From the NCBI GenBank assembly GCA_015063005.1, contig SUTF01000002.1, positions 78,511 through 131,888 of the forward strand: a DNA stretch of 53,378 nt. The letters are read 5' to 3'. This DNA is from Methanobrevibacter millerae (lineage in GTDB: Archaea > Methanobacteriota > Methanobacteria > Methanobacteriales > Methanobacteriaceae). The stretch's first letter is position 1. Each line of letters starts with the position of its first letter. Positions 36,081 through 43,820 of this stretch are shown here, in pieces. A program made the position numbers and the translations under genes. The notes beneath the pieces are model-generated. The model saw only the letters and a program-made list of their open reading frames with translations. It was not told where the DNA came from and searched no databases.

Positions 36081-36377
36081 ATGGTTTATACAATCGAGGA
36101 AATTAAATATATTGCAATTCCAATTGCTAAAATGTATGGTATAACAAGCATAAGTCTTTTTGGATCATATGCAAAAGGGAATGCAACACCAAATAGTGAT
36201 ATAGATTTTATCATAGACCAAGGTGATTTAATAGGAATAGAATATTTTTCATTATTAGATGATTTACAAGAAGCATTCAATTGCAAAGTTGATTTGATAA
36301 CAACAGGGTTTTCCAATAAAGAATTTTTAAATAATATAAAAAAGGATGAGGTTTTAATCTACGAACAAAAAAATTAA
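36081..36377 (+). CDS. Minimal nucleotidyltransferase (MNT) domain protein
   Basis: 98 residues of the MNT family, the usual antitoxin of HEPN/MNT pairs. Motif: GSYAKGNATPNSDID (G-S, then D-x-D), followed by the third acidic site in CKVDLITTGF. Such proteins AMPylate or bind a HEPN RNase partner. No HEPN gene is visible nearby. GGAGATG precedes the start; ATG 36081 is best spaced, with ATG 36069 (within that motif) as an alternative. It is oriented against the minus-strand genes on both sides. The frame after its stop stays open for 39 more codons. Confidence 0.82.
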   Translation: MVYTIEEIKYIAIPIAKMYGITSISLFGSYAKGNATPNSDIDFIIDQGDLIGIEYFSLLDDLQEAFNCKVDLITTGFSNKEFLNNIKKDEVLIYEQKN

Positions 36378-36497
36378 AACAGAAAAGTTTTTAAGGAAGT
36401 TCTTTCTGATGAAAATTTTGAATATGGTACTTATGAAAAAGATACACTTAAAAAGTTTTATACAATTAAACCAACTCAGACAGATCAATTTCCTTGA
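36378..36497 (+). other. Open frame remnant after the MNT gene
   Basis: In the same frame as the MNT gene, right after its TAA, 39 codons read NRKVFKEVLSDENFEYGTY and continue EKDTLKKFYTIKPTQT before the next stop. It reads like real protein rather than noise and overlaps the end of asnB. It could be the tail of a lost gene (a HEPN partner or other) or a stop-interrupted C-terminus of the MNT protein. It may also be chance, since no start or binding site is present. Confidence 0.3.
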
Positions 36498-37911
36498 TTA
36501 TCTTTTTTCTCAATATCTTATCTATTCCAGTTCCATATTGGGCAGCCTTTTTGGGCCTGTAGGCAATTTCTTTATCCAAACCCTCATTGAATGCAAATTT
36601 CCTCAAGACATTCTTTCGCAAAACATCCTCTGAACCGGATATCTTATTTTTAACAGGCAGATTGATTGCATATTCAACTAAATTATTATCCAGGAAAGGC
36701 AATCTTATCTCGACTGAGTTAAGCATTGAGCAAGCATCGTCACGCTCCAGGTTGACATGGTACATGTTTGATATGTCCTCACGGATTTCCCATTCCAAAT
36801 CACCGTTTTCATAGCTTTTAAGATATCTGTTGTATCCGCCGAATAGCTCGTCTGCGCCCTGGCCTGAAATGGCCACCTTCAAGCCATCTTCATGAATCAT
36901 TCTTGTTGCAAAGTAAGTTGTTAAACCAACACCAATCTTCATCAGGTTATCATCACCTATTGCATGAACCACATCACCCAAATGCTTTTTAATCAGTTCA
37001 GGAGTTACAGTCTGTGTCTTTAAAGGCAGACCCAAGTACTCGGAAGCATATTTGGCGGCCTCCAGATCCTTTGAGCCTTCAGAGCCTACTGCATATAATG
37101 TGATGTCCAGCTTTTTGTTGCATGATATCTCCTCCAAAAGCAATGCCAAAATCGAACTGTCAACACCCCCCGAAAATATTACACCGAGCTTGTCTAATCC
37201 TTCCACTCTTTTGGAAACACTTAACTTTAATAGCTTGTCTAACTTAGATGCATCAACTTCCATAATTTTTTCATAAATGTTTTGTGCTGGAGCTACATCA
37301 TCCCAGTTAAAAAGTATATTTTCTGGCTTTAATGTTTGAATCTCTTCAAAGCCAAGCTCATAGAGACTGTCTCGAGAAGATGCAAAGGCACACAATTCGT
37401 TACTCACTGCATAAAAAAGCGGCCTTACCCCCAATGAATCACGGGCAATGGCAAGGTTTTCACCATCCCAAACAGCAAAGGCAAAATCTCCATCAACCAG
37501 ATGCAATGCGGACTGGATTGCACTAAGCAAATCCTTCTTATTGTAAAAATCAATCAGATTGACCAATGCCTGGCCGTCAGATACAATCTCATCTTCACAC
37601 CCGACCTTTTTCAGGAAGTTTCTGATAGTATTGAAATTATACAAAACTCCATCGAAAGCCATAACCAGATTATTCTTTGATACAGGCTGGCAAGGAGAAA
37701 TTCTATCATATGAATCATAAATATCCAATAAATTATAACCAAATCCAATTTCATATTCATTATCATCCTTGAAAGTATCCAAATCAATATCTAATGAGAT
37801 TTCACCCAAAAAGACACCTGATGAATCTGGACCCCTATTTTTGGATGCATTTAACATTTTAATTATATCATTTCCCTTAAAATTACCCTGAAGGCCAACT
37901 ATTGAACTCAT
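36466..37911 (-). CDS. Asparagine-synthetase-like protein lacking the glutaminase cysteine
   Basis: 481 residues in AsnB layout. The N-terminal Ntn glutaminase-like domain (RGPDSSG, VDGDFAFAVWDGENLAIARDSLG) is followed by the C-terminal ATP-PPase synthetase domain with FSGGVDSSILALLL (PP-loop), SGQGADELFGGYNRYL and EIRLPFLDNNLVEYAI. The start is MSSIVGLQ where glutamine-using enzymes have MCGI(V), so the essential Cys is Ser. The glutamine-site NGEIYN is DGVLYN. It may use ammonia, or act on another acceptor. There is no clear binding site upstream, so the mRNA may be leaderless. Confidence 0.85.
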   Translation of the reverse strand: MSSIVGLQGNFKGNDIIKMLNASKNRGPDSSGVFLGEISLDIDLDTFKDDNEYEIGFGYNLLDIYDSYDRISPCQPVSKNNLVMAFDGVLYNFNTIRNFLKKVGCEDEIVSDGQALVNLIDFYNKKDLLSAIQSALHLVDGDFAFAVWDGENLAIARDSLGVRPLFYAVSNELCAFASSRDSLYELGFEEIQTLKPENILFNWDDVAPAQNIYEKIMEVDASKLDKLLKLSVSKRVEGLDKLGVIFSGGVDSSILALLLEEISCNKKLDITLYAVGSEGSKDLEAAKYASEYLGLPLKTQTVTPELIKKHLGDVVHAIGDDNLMKIGVGLTTYFATRMIHEDGLKVAISGQGADELFGGYNRYLKSYENGDLEWEIREDISNMYHVNLERDDACSMLNSVEIRLPFLDNNLVEYAINLPVKNKISGSEDVLRKNVLRKFAFNEGLDKEIAYRPKKAAQYGTGIDKILRKKIIKEIDLSELV

Positions 37912-38120
37912 AGTAATAACTATTGGACTAATATCTTAAAAAAACTATCCCAATACCTACATGTCAAGACAAAATTACCTCACTAAAAAATATAACTGCT
38001 CCATTATTTTATTGATTTAAGAGAGTAAAATTGTTTAAATTAAAAACAAAGCATATATAAACTATTAAATTCAATATGATATTGTTTATTACAATTTTAA
38101 TATATAAAAGGTCATATAAC

Positions 38121-39215
38121 ATGATAAATCGAAAGAAAGAAATAGATGAATTGGTTGAATCAATGATGCAAAAGACAACAAACAATCCTCGAGATTACTG
38201 TTTTAACTACATTGTAAGCAGATATCCGAAAGTATCACATGAGGTGTTTGGATTTCCGGGAAAATTCATCAAATCGCTAGACAGAATTGCCTACAAAGAA
38301 GACGGATCGAAACTGGAACTTGATATAGCAGAATTGGTTGAAAAAGACGAATTCATCAAACAAAAATCAACAATAAATGTAGAACATCAAACAACACCAA
38401 TAGAATATGGAAAAATAGATCCAATATACGACTACAAAATACATTTGATTCACGAAAACAATCTTCCTTCCACATCTATTGTAATTACATCAATAGAACA
38501 GGAAAAGCAAATGAAATGCTATGAATCACAGAACAATGTATTCAATGTCTACTATATCGAGGTGAAAGAAAAGGACATCTGCGAAAAATTAAATATATTG
38601 AGAAACATAACTAACAGTGAAGAAATTTCACAAAAAGAAGCAATCTACTTCACATATATTGTTATCTTTGTTGATAGGAATATAGATAAAAGAATAGTTG
38701 AAGAAATATCCCACATATTCATGCATGTGAAGATGAACAGTTACCTTCGATTAGACATACACCATGTCCTTAAAATAATGATTAAAGAGATTTTTAAGGA
38801 TAATAAACAGAAAACCAGGGAGTTGTTAACCATGATAACCAAAACATTGAATGAAAAAGAATTTTGCGAATTAACACGAGAAGAACAATTCAAAGCCGAC
38901 ATAGCACGAAAAGACGAACTAATAGAAAACAGAGACGAAATGCTCGCCAAAAAAGATGAAATGATATCTGAAATAAAAACTGAAAATGAAAAAAAGATAT
39001 CTGAAATAAAAACTGAAAATGAAAAAAGGATATCTGAAAAAGATAAAGAGATATCTGAAATAAAAACTGAAAATGAAAAAAAGATATCTGAAAAAGATAA
39101 AGAGATATATGAAAAAGATAAAGAGATATATGAAAAAGATGTAATGCTAGCCAAAAAAGATGAGGAACTAGAAATATTAAGACTCCAAATAAAACAACAA
39201 AATTCAAAACAATGA
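38121..39215 (+). CDS. Putative Rpn-like PD-(D/E)XK nuclease with repeat-built coiled coil
   Basis: 364 residues. The N-terminal part of about 230 residues (KLELDIAELVEKDEF, INVEHQTTPIEYGKIDPIYDYK, TSIVITSIEQEKQMKCYES) has the D...E-x-Q pattern of Rpn-type PD-(D/E)XK proteins. From about residue 240 comes a coiled coil, partly built from exact repeats SEIKTENEKKI (11 residues) and SEKDKEI (7 residues). I start at ATG 38121; the upstream frame to 38076 runs through an AT-rich promoter-like tract. The Rpn assignment is tentative. A shortened copy of its C-terminal half follows at 39314. Confidence 0.6.
   Translation: MINRKKEIDELVESMMQKTTNNPRDYCFNYIVSRYPKVSHEVFGFPGKFIKSLDRIAYKEDGSKLELDIAELVEKDEFIKQKSTINVEHQTTPIEYGKIDPIYDYKIHLIHENNLPSTSIVITSIEQEKQMKCYESQNNVFNVYYIEVKEKDICEKLNILRNITNSEEISQKEAIYFTYIVIFVDRNIDKRIVEEISHIFMHVKMNSYLRLDIHHVLKIMIKEIFKDNKQKTRELLTMITKTLNEKEFCELTREEQFKADIARKDELIENRDEMLAKKDEMISEIKTENEKKISEIKTENEKRISEKDKEISEIKTENEKKISEKDKEIYEKDKEIYEKDVMLAKKDEELEILRLQIKQQNSKQ
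38967..39140 (+). repeat. Tandem 33- and 21-base coding repeats (11- and 7-residue coiled-coil units)
   Basis: In the nuclease-like gene, units encoding SEIKTENEKKI or SEIKTENEKRI (33 bases, three copies) alternate with SEKDKEI/YEKDKEI (21 bases, four copies). Both lengths match coiled-coil periods (hendecad and heptad), so copy-number changes keep the coil in register. Confidence 0.85.
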
Positions 39216-39313
39216 TAAACATCAATTTATCATAATAATTAGAACACACAAAAAAATAACTATCACCACTACACCACAAAAATAAATAAAAAAAATCCCA
39301 AGAGTTGTTAACC

Positions 39314-39661
39314 ATGACAAACAAAAAATTAAACCAAAAAGAATTTTGCGAATTAACACGAGAAGAACAATTCAAAGCCGACATAGCACGAAAAGACGAA
39401 CTAATAGAAAACAGAGACCAAATGCTTGCCAAAAAAGATAAAATTATATCTGAAATAAAATCTGAAAAAGATAAAGAGATATCTGAAATAAAATTTGAAT
39501 ATGAAAAAATAAAAATCAAAAAAGATATTCAGATTGCAATAAGGGATGCTGCAATAATATTGCTAAAAATCATGCTTGCAAATCAAAAAAAGATTTGTGA
39601 ACTTCAAGATGAAATGCTCAGATTATATTCACTACTAAAATATCAGAAAAAAACTCATTAA
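39314..39661 (+). CDS. Truncated paralog of the coiled-coil region
   Basis: 115 residues. The first part repeats the upstream gene almost base for base. About 80 bases encoding KEFCELTREEQFKADIARKD and ELIENRD are identical, as is the preceding GAGTTGTTAACCATGA. The repeat coil is shorter (SEIKSEKDKEISEIKFEYEK) and ends in a different tail with a hydrophobic stretch (IAIRDAAIILLKIMLAN). The N-terminal nuclease-like domain is missing and no binding site is visible. It is either a decaying duplicate or a small coil protein that could pair with the full-length one. Confidence 0.5.
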   Translation: MTNKKLNQKEFCELTREEQFKADIARKDELIENRDQMLAKKDKIISEIKSEKDKEISEIKFEYEKIKIKKDIQIAIRDAAIILLKIMLANQKKICELQDEMLRLYSLLKYQKKTH

Positions 39662-39767
39662 TAGATTCGGATAATTCTCAATTTAAAGAATATCTTCACC
39701 ACACATGAAAAATATAATAGGAATAATTTAAAAAATTATTATTATAATTATACAAATGAGGTAAACT

Positions 39768-41045
39768 ATGAAGAAATTTCACGAAAGAACATTAGAAGTA
39801 CATGCAGGAGAATTTCCTGATCCAGTAACAGGTGCAAGAGCAACTCCAATTTATCATACAAGTTCCTATGCATTTGAAAGTGCAGATAAAGCTAAAAAAT
39901 TATATGCTTTAGAAGAGGAAGGACACATCTATACAAGAATTTCAAATCCAACTTCAGAGGTATTGGAAAAACGTGTGGCGGCAATAGAAAACGGTGTTGG
40001 AGCACTCACTCAATCCACTGGAATGAGTGCAATTCTACTAGCTATCCTAAACATTGCGGGAAATGGAGATGAGATAGTTTCATCCAATAACCTATATGGC
40101 GGAACATACACTTTATTCAAAAACACAATGCCTAATTGGGGAATAAAGGTCAATTTTGTTGACACTCATGATTTGGACGCATACAGAAATGCAATAAATG
40201 AAAATACAAAGGCAATATATTGTGAATCCATAGGCAATCCTCAGCTTGACATTCCTGACTTTGAGGCGTTGGCCGAAATAGCTCATGAAAATGACATTCC
40301 ATTGATTGTCGACAACACTTCAGCCATCACGATGGTGAAGCCAATTGACCATGGTGCTGACATTGTCGTTCACTCAGCAACCAAATTCCTATCCGGAAAC
40401 GGTACAAGCATGGGCGGTATGATTGTAGACGGCGGAAACTTTGACTGGACAAACGGCAAGTTCCCAATGTTTACAGAACCTGACGAATCATATCACGGAT
40501 TGATATACTCAGAAGCCTTTGGAAACAAAGCATATATCATGAAGGCAAGAGCTCATTTGATGAAGGATTTGGGAACAGTAATGAGTCCATTGAATGCATT
40601 CCTAATAATACAAAGTTGCATGACATTATCCTTAAGGGTCAACCAGCACTGCAGCAATGCATTGGAAATTGCTAAATTCCTTAAAGACCATGAAGCCGTA
40701 TCATGGGTCAACTATCCTGGACTTGAAGATAATGAAAACCATGAAATGGCTGAAAAATACCTTAACGGAAACTACGGCTGTATCGTTAGCTTCGGCATCA
40801 AAGGCGGAATAGAAGAAGGTAAAAAATTCATTGAAAGCGTTGAGCTTTTAAGTCATGTTGCAAACATTGCAGATTCAAAAACCCTTGTAATTCATCCTGC
40901 AAGCACAACACATTCCAACATGACAGAAGAAGAACAGCTGGACAGTGGAATTACACCGGATTTCATCAGAATGTCTGTCGGTATCGAGGACGTTCGTGAT
41001 TTGATTGAAGACATTGACCAAGCACTAAAAAAAGCAATTGAATAA
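39768..41045 (+). CDS. O-acetylhomoserine sulfhydrylase (MetY type)
   Basis: A PLP enzyme of the Cys/Met metabolism family, 425 aa. It makes homocysteine from O-acetylhomoserine and sulfide. Signatures: [47 protein letters not shown], and [16 protein letters not shown], where the Lys binds [18 protein letters not shown] near the C-terminus is typical of the MetY subgroup. GAGGTAA precedes the ATG. MetX, which makes its substrate, is encoded at 43821. Nearby nicotianamine synthase is convergent, with a perfect palindrome between the two. Confidence 0.92.
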   Translation: MKKFHERTLEVHAGEFPDPVTGARATPIYHTSSYAFESADKAKKLYALEEEGHIYTRISNPTSEVLEKRVAAIENGVGALTQSTGMSAILLAILNIAGNGDEIVSSNNLYGGTYTLFKNTMPNWGIKVNFVDTHDLDAYRNAINENTKAIYCESIGNPQLDIPDFEALAEIAHENDIPLIVDNTSAITMVKPIDHGADIVVHSATKFLSGNGTSMGGMIVDGGNFDWTNGKFPMFTEPDESYHGLIYSEAFGNKAYIMKARAHLMKDLGTVMSPLNAFLIIQSCMTLSLRVNQHCSNALEIAKFLKDHEAVSWVNYPGLEDNENHEMAEKYLNGNYGCIVSFGIKGGIEEGKKFIESVELLSHVANIADSKTLVIHPASTTHSNMTEEEQLDSGITPDFIRMSVGIEDVRDLIEDIDQALKKAIE

Positions 41046-41061
41046 GGGTTTAAACCCTTAT
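41042..41061. terminator. Perfect 20-base palindrome at convergent gene ends
   Basis: ATAAGGGTTTAAACCCTTAT overlaps the stop codons of both metY (plus) and the nicotianamine synthase gene (minus). It can fold as a hairpin in both transcripts and probably marks both 3' ends. Confidence 0.5.
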
Positions 41062-41873
41062 CATACTATTTTTCTGAGCAATACACTTGTATTGTTTGAA
41101 TTTCCTATCGGAAGAAGCATTACTTCCTTGTGGAATCCTCTTAGAATCGTATCGGTTAAGGGTGCGTAAAGGATTGCCCTCATACCGCTGTATGTTCTGA
41201 CAAGAACAGGTGTTTTTTCATCAACTATTTCCCAGACATTTGAAAATACCCTGTCTTTAGGCTCGGCAAATGCAGCAACCATCAGAATGTCAAAATCAAT
41301 ATCTTTCAATAATGTTTCATCACCGACAAGTATTTCTATTCCATCATCAAGCCCCAGTCTTTGGATAACTTCTCTTGACAGTTGGGCAACATCCTCCTGA
41401 ATCTCGATTCCTATGCATCTGCATCCGAATTTTTGCCTGAACAGTATTAAAGTTAACGGCAAGGGACCACTTCCAACAAATACGAATGTCTTGTCCTCAT
41501 GCCAATGAGCCAATTTTGATTCGTTTGTAAGAAGTCCCTGGTATCTTTCATAGAAATGGAATGTATCAAGGGTTGCTTTGGGATCATCTGATTCAATTAT
41601 TTCAATTGCATTGCTTGACTCCAGACGGGCTCCGATGTATAAATAGAATTTTCTGATTAGCTGCAATGCCTGATTCATCTTCTCATCATCCAGAATATGC
41701 TTTGCTGAATCAAAGTCTATTGTTTCATCATGAGCTATAACCTCTATTTCATCAAGCAATAATGTTATTTCATCCAAATCAACACTATCCAAATCAGCTA
41801 TTTCATCAATACCATAACTTTCCAACTTTTCAGCAATTTCCTCAATTTTTGGCCAATATTTCCAGCAGCTCAT
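41061..41873 (-). CDS. Nicotianamine synthase family protein
   Basis: 270 residues. The Rossmann-like C-terminal half is typical: TFVFVGSGPLPLTLILF at about 128-144, CRCIGIEIQEDVAQLS, and DILMVAAFAEPKD. The N-terminal half is helical (ALQLIRKFYLYIGARLESSNAIEII). The family joins aminocarboxypropyl groups of S-adenosylmethionine. The M. thermautotrophicus homolog makes thermonicotianamine, a glutamate-based metal chelator. A role in Ni/Fe/Zn handling is likely in a methanogen. Like Tsr3 in this window, it uses the aminocarboxypropyl part of SAM. Confidence 0.88.
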   Translation of the reverse strand: MSCWKYWPKIEEIAEKLESYGIDEIADLDSVDLDEITLLLDEIEVIAHDETIDFDSAKHILDDEKMNQALQLIRKFYLYIGARLESSNAIEIIESDDPKATLDTFHFYERYQGLLTNESKLAHWHEDKTFVFVGSGPLPLTLILFRQKFGCRCIGIEIQEDVAQLSREVIQRLGLDDGIEILVGDETLLKDIDFDILMVAAFAEPKDRVFSNVWEIVDEKTPVLVRTYSGMRAILYAPLTDTILRGFHKEVMLLPIGNSNNTSVLLRKIV

Positions 41874-42147
41874 ATTATCACTTAATTAACTATATAAATG
41901 AAGTAGTTAATAATCTTTTATGAAAAATTAATAATATAAATAATAAAATTAAATTAAAAAATATTATTCAATAAAAATTTAATATTGAAAAATCATATTA
42001 TAGTTATTTACTTAATTTTTTTGATAAATGATTTTTATTGAAATTGTTTTCACATTGAAAAATTGCTCTGAAAAAAACAAATTATATAAAGTAATATGAT
42101 TTATATCAATTAAAAAATTACTTATATTATATATTGCCTAAGTATAA
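41874..42147. promoter_or_regulatory. AT-rich divergent upstream region
   Basis: The region between the nicotianamine synthase start and the structured element is very AT-rich. On the plus strand TATATTATATATTG (about 42123-42136) is a TATA candidate for the transcript carrying the hairpins and the GNAT gene. Promoter elements for nicotianamine synthase should lie near 41880-41950. No gene was seen. Confidence 0.4.
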
Positions 42148-42266
42148 TTGTTAATAAAATTAACAAACCGGAAAGTAATCCGGAGATAGCTTGGTAATCC
42201 TTACACTACTAAAATGTGTAATAGCCCAAGAATTTTTACCAAATCCCGCACAATAATTTGGTAAAA
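42148..42266 (+). ncRNA. Four-hairpin structured leader or small RNA
   Basis: Four helices follow each other. TTGTTAAT/ATTAACAA is at 42148-42155 with 42159-42166. CCGGA/TCCGG is at 42168-42172 with 42179-42183. CTTGG/CCAAG (42190-42194 with 42226-42230) encloses TTACAC/GTGTAA (42201-42206 with 42216-42221). TTTTACCAAAT/ATTTGGTAAAA is at 42234-42244 with 42256-42266. The last ends ten bases before the GNAT start, which has no ribosome binding site. It looks like a regulatory leader or an independent RNA. I could not match it to a known riboswitch. Confidence 0.5.
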
Positions 42267-42276
42267 TACTATAAGC

Positions 42277-42789
42277 ATGATGATATTTGAAAGCGAAAAT
42301 CTTACATTAAGGCCATGGATGGAATCGGATGCGGAATGCCTATATCATTTCGCCAAAAATCCGAATGTGGGTCCAATAGCCGGATGGCCACCACATGAAA
42401 GTGTAGATGATAGCTTAAACATTATAAAAACTATTTTTTCAAAAAGAGAAACCTATGCTATTGTCAAGGATTCTATTCCAATCGGATGTGTGGGATTTCT
42501 ATTCTATCCTGACACCAATCACTTCTGGGGCGATGAGTCAGCCGAACTTGGATATTGGATAGCTGAAGAGTACTGGGGCAACGGATATGCTGTGGAAGCA
42601 TCTGAAATTCTAATAGAACACGCTTTCAGGGATTTGAATATAAAAACAATATTTGCAACATATAAAACTGAAAACAACAGATCAAAAAGAGTACTTGAAA
42701 AATTAGGCTTCAAATATTACAATGAAATGAAAAATGAGAATTATTTAGGCGAACTCTTTGAAGAAATCGCCATGAAGCTTGAAATCTAA
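42277..42789 (+). CDS. GNAT acetyltransferase (RimJ/RimL type)
   Basis: 170 residues of the N-acetyltransferase fold. LTLRPWMESDAECLYHFA at the start and SAELGYWIAEEYWGNGYAVEAS (acetyl-CoA P-loop, Q/RxxGxG-like) are followed by IFATYKTENNRSKRVLEKLGFKY, as in RimJ/RimL and spermidine/ribosomal-protein acetyltransferases. The substrate is unknown. Two adjacent ATGs (42277, 42280) lack a binding site, and a strong hairpin series lies directly upstream, so translation may be controlled by the leader. The stop overlaps the azlD stop by four bases on the opposite strand. Confidence 0.88.
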   Translation: MMIFESENLTLRPWMESDAECLYHFAKNPNVGPIAGWPPHESVDDSLNIIKTIFSKRETYAIVKDSIPIGCVGFLFYPDTNHFWGDESAELGYWIAEEYWGNGYAVEASEILIEHAFRDLNIKTIFATYKTENNRSKRVLEKLGFKYYNEMKNENYLGELFEEIAMKLEI

Positions 42790-43100
42790 ATCATTGAGAT
42801 TATTGAATATACCGTCACCAGAATGACCACAGTCAATATTACGATTGCTCCCAAAGGAACTCTCTTCCAGGACAGTCCTGCCGCAACAACAGCACCAATT
42901 AGGCCTATATACCATAGCTGACTGTCAACTGTCAATACACCGGGACAGATCAGTGCTGCAAGAGCAGTGTATGGAATCAGATTAAGGAATTTCTCGACTT
43001 TAGGTCCAAAATTAAGCTTGTCAACGAAAATTGCAGGAATCAGACGTGGAATGAACGTTACAATAGCGCATCCTAAAATAACCAGGTTAATATCAATCAT
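42786..43100 (-). CDS. azlD: AzlD family branched-chain amino acid transport protein
   Basis: A 104-residue small subunit with four membrane helices: LVILGCAIVTFIPRLIPAIF, then FLNLIPYTALAALICPGVL and two more. The TxIPRxxP and YTALAALICP blocks are typical of AzlD/YgaH. It pairs with AzlC to form a branched-chain amino acid exporter. Its start overlaps the azlC stop by eight bases, so the two are coupled. Confidence 0.9.
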   Translation of the reverse strand: MIDINLVILGCAIVTFIPRLIPAIFVDKLNFGPKVEKFLNLIPYTALAALICPGVLTVDSQLWYIGLIGAVVAAGLSWKRVPLGAIVILTVVILVTVYSIISMI

Positions 43101-43776
43101 CTGATGCCTCCATGAATGAATCGTCGACTATATACATTCCAATTAAAGCTCCAATCAATGTTGACAGAATCAATGACCAGTTGCCAACAATGAACTGCAA
43201 TATCACATTTAAAATAGCCGTTATTACAACAAGCAAGCCTAAACGCTTATTGTTTTTGACTGCAGGAACCAAAATTGCTATAAACAGTGCATATAGGGAA
43301 ATATTAAAACTGTTTGTAACAATTACCGGCAAAAAGTCCAAGACAAATACCCCTATTACGGCACCTAAAATCCATGACAGCCAGGAAGTCAGAGCCAAAC
43401 CTATGTAAAACCAGGATGAAGATTCCTTTTCAAATGAAAACAGAGCAAATGATTCATCAGTAACCAGGTGAGCAGATAATATGTTGATTGGAAGGGAGTT
43501 TTCTGTCATCTTATTGTAGACAGCAGTATTCATTACCATATACCTTAAGTTTACAACAAAGTTTGTCAATATTATGGCAAGAGCCGTTGCTCCGTTTGCA
43601 ACCATTGTTGCACCAATTATTTCACCGGCACCGGCATAAACCAGAATGGAAAATGAAACCGTCTGAAATGGATTGAATCCTGCTTTAAGGGCAAGTGCAG
43701 CATATCCTATACCCATTGGAATGTAACCGAACGCAATAGGAATGGCACTCTTACACCCAAACAAAAACTTATCCAT
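43093..43776 (-). CDS. azlC: AzlC family branched-chain amino acid permease
   Basis: About 227 residues of the AzlC/YgaZ exporter. CKSAIPIAFGYIPMGIGYAALALKAGF at the N-terminus, YAGAGEIIGATMVANGA and NLRYMVMNTAVYNKM are the conserved blocks, spread over about seven membrane helices. LVTDESFALFSFE matches the family's mid-region. The start is uncertain. ATG 43776 suits the family length; a GTG at 43797 is possible, and AGGTG overlaps it. It lies just downstream of metX on the same strand and may be co-transcribed with it. A link to amino acid overflow is plausible. Confidence 0.9.
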   Translation of the reverse strand: MDKFLFGCKSAIPIAFGYIPMGIGYAALALKAGFNPFQTVSFSILVYAGAGEIIGATMVANGATALAIILTNFVVNLRYMVMNTAVYNKMTENSLPINILSAHLVTDESFALFSFEKESSSWFYIGLALTSWLSWILGAVIGVFVLDFLPVIVTNSFNISLYALFIAILVPAVKNNKRLGLLVVITAILNVILQFIVGNWSLILSTLIGALIGMYIVDDSFMEASDD

Positions 43777-43820
43777 TCTAGTTTTAATAATAAACACCTA
43801 AAAAAATTAATAAAAAAAAG

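Noticed and set aside
36409..36633. 74-codon plus-strand frame over the end of asnB
   Set aside because: Antisense to conserved AsnB residues; no binding site. The same-frame tail of the MNT gene is the better reading of that stretch.
38967..39140. CRISPR-like array
   Set aside because: Repeats are in-frame coding units of 21/33 bases without unique spacers.
38741..39519. Long Ser/Phe-rich minus-strand frames opposite the coiled-coil genes
   Set aside because: They mirror the low-complexity Lys/Glu repeats of the plus strand and carry no start signals.
36069..39661. Integrated mobile element
   Set aside because: No integrase, transposase, terminal inverted repeats or tRNA attachment site were found; the region is accessory in content only.
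39662..39767. SAM riboswitch before metY
   Set aside because: The leader is short, very AT-rich and lacks the helices of any SAM riboswitch class; an ordinary TATA and GAGGTAA explain it.
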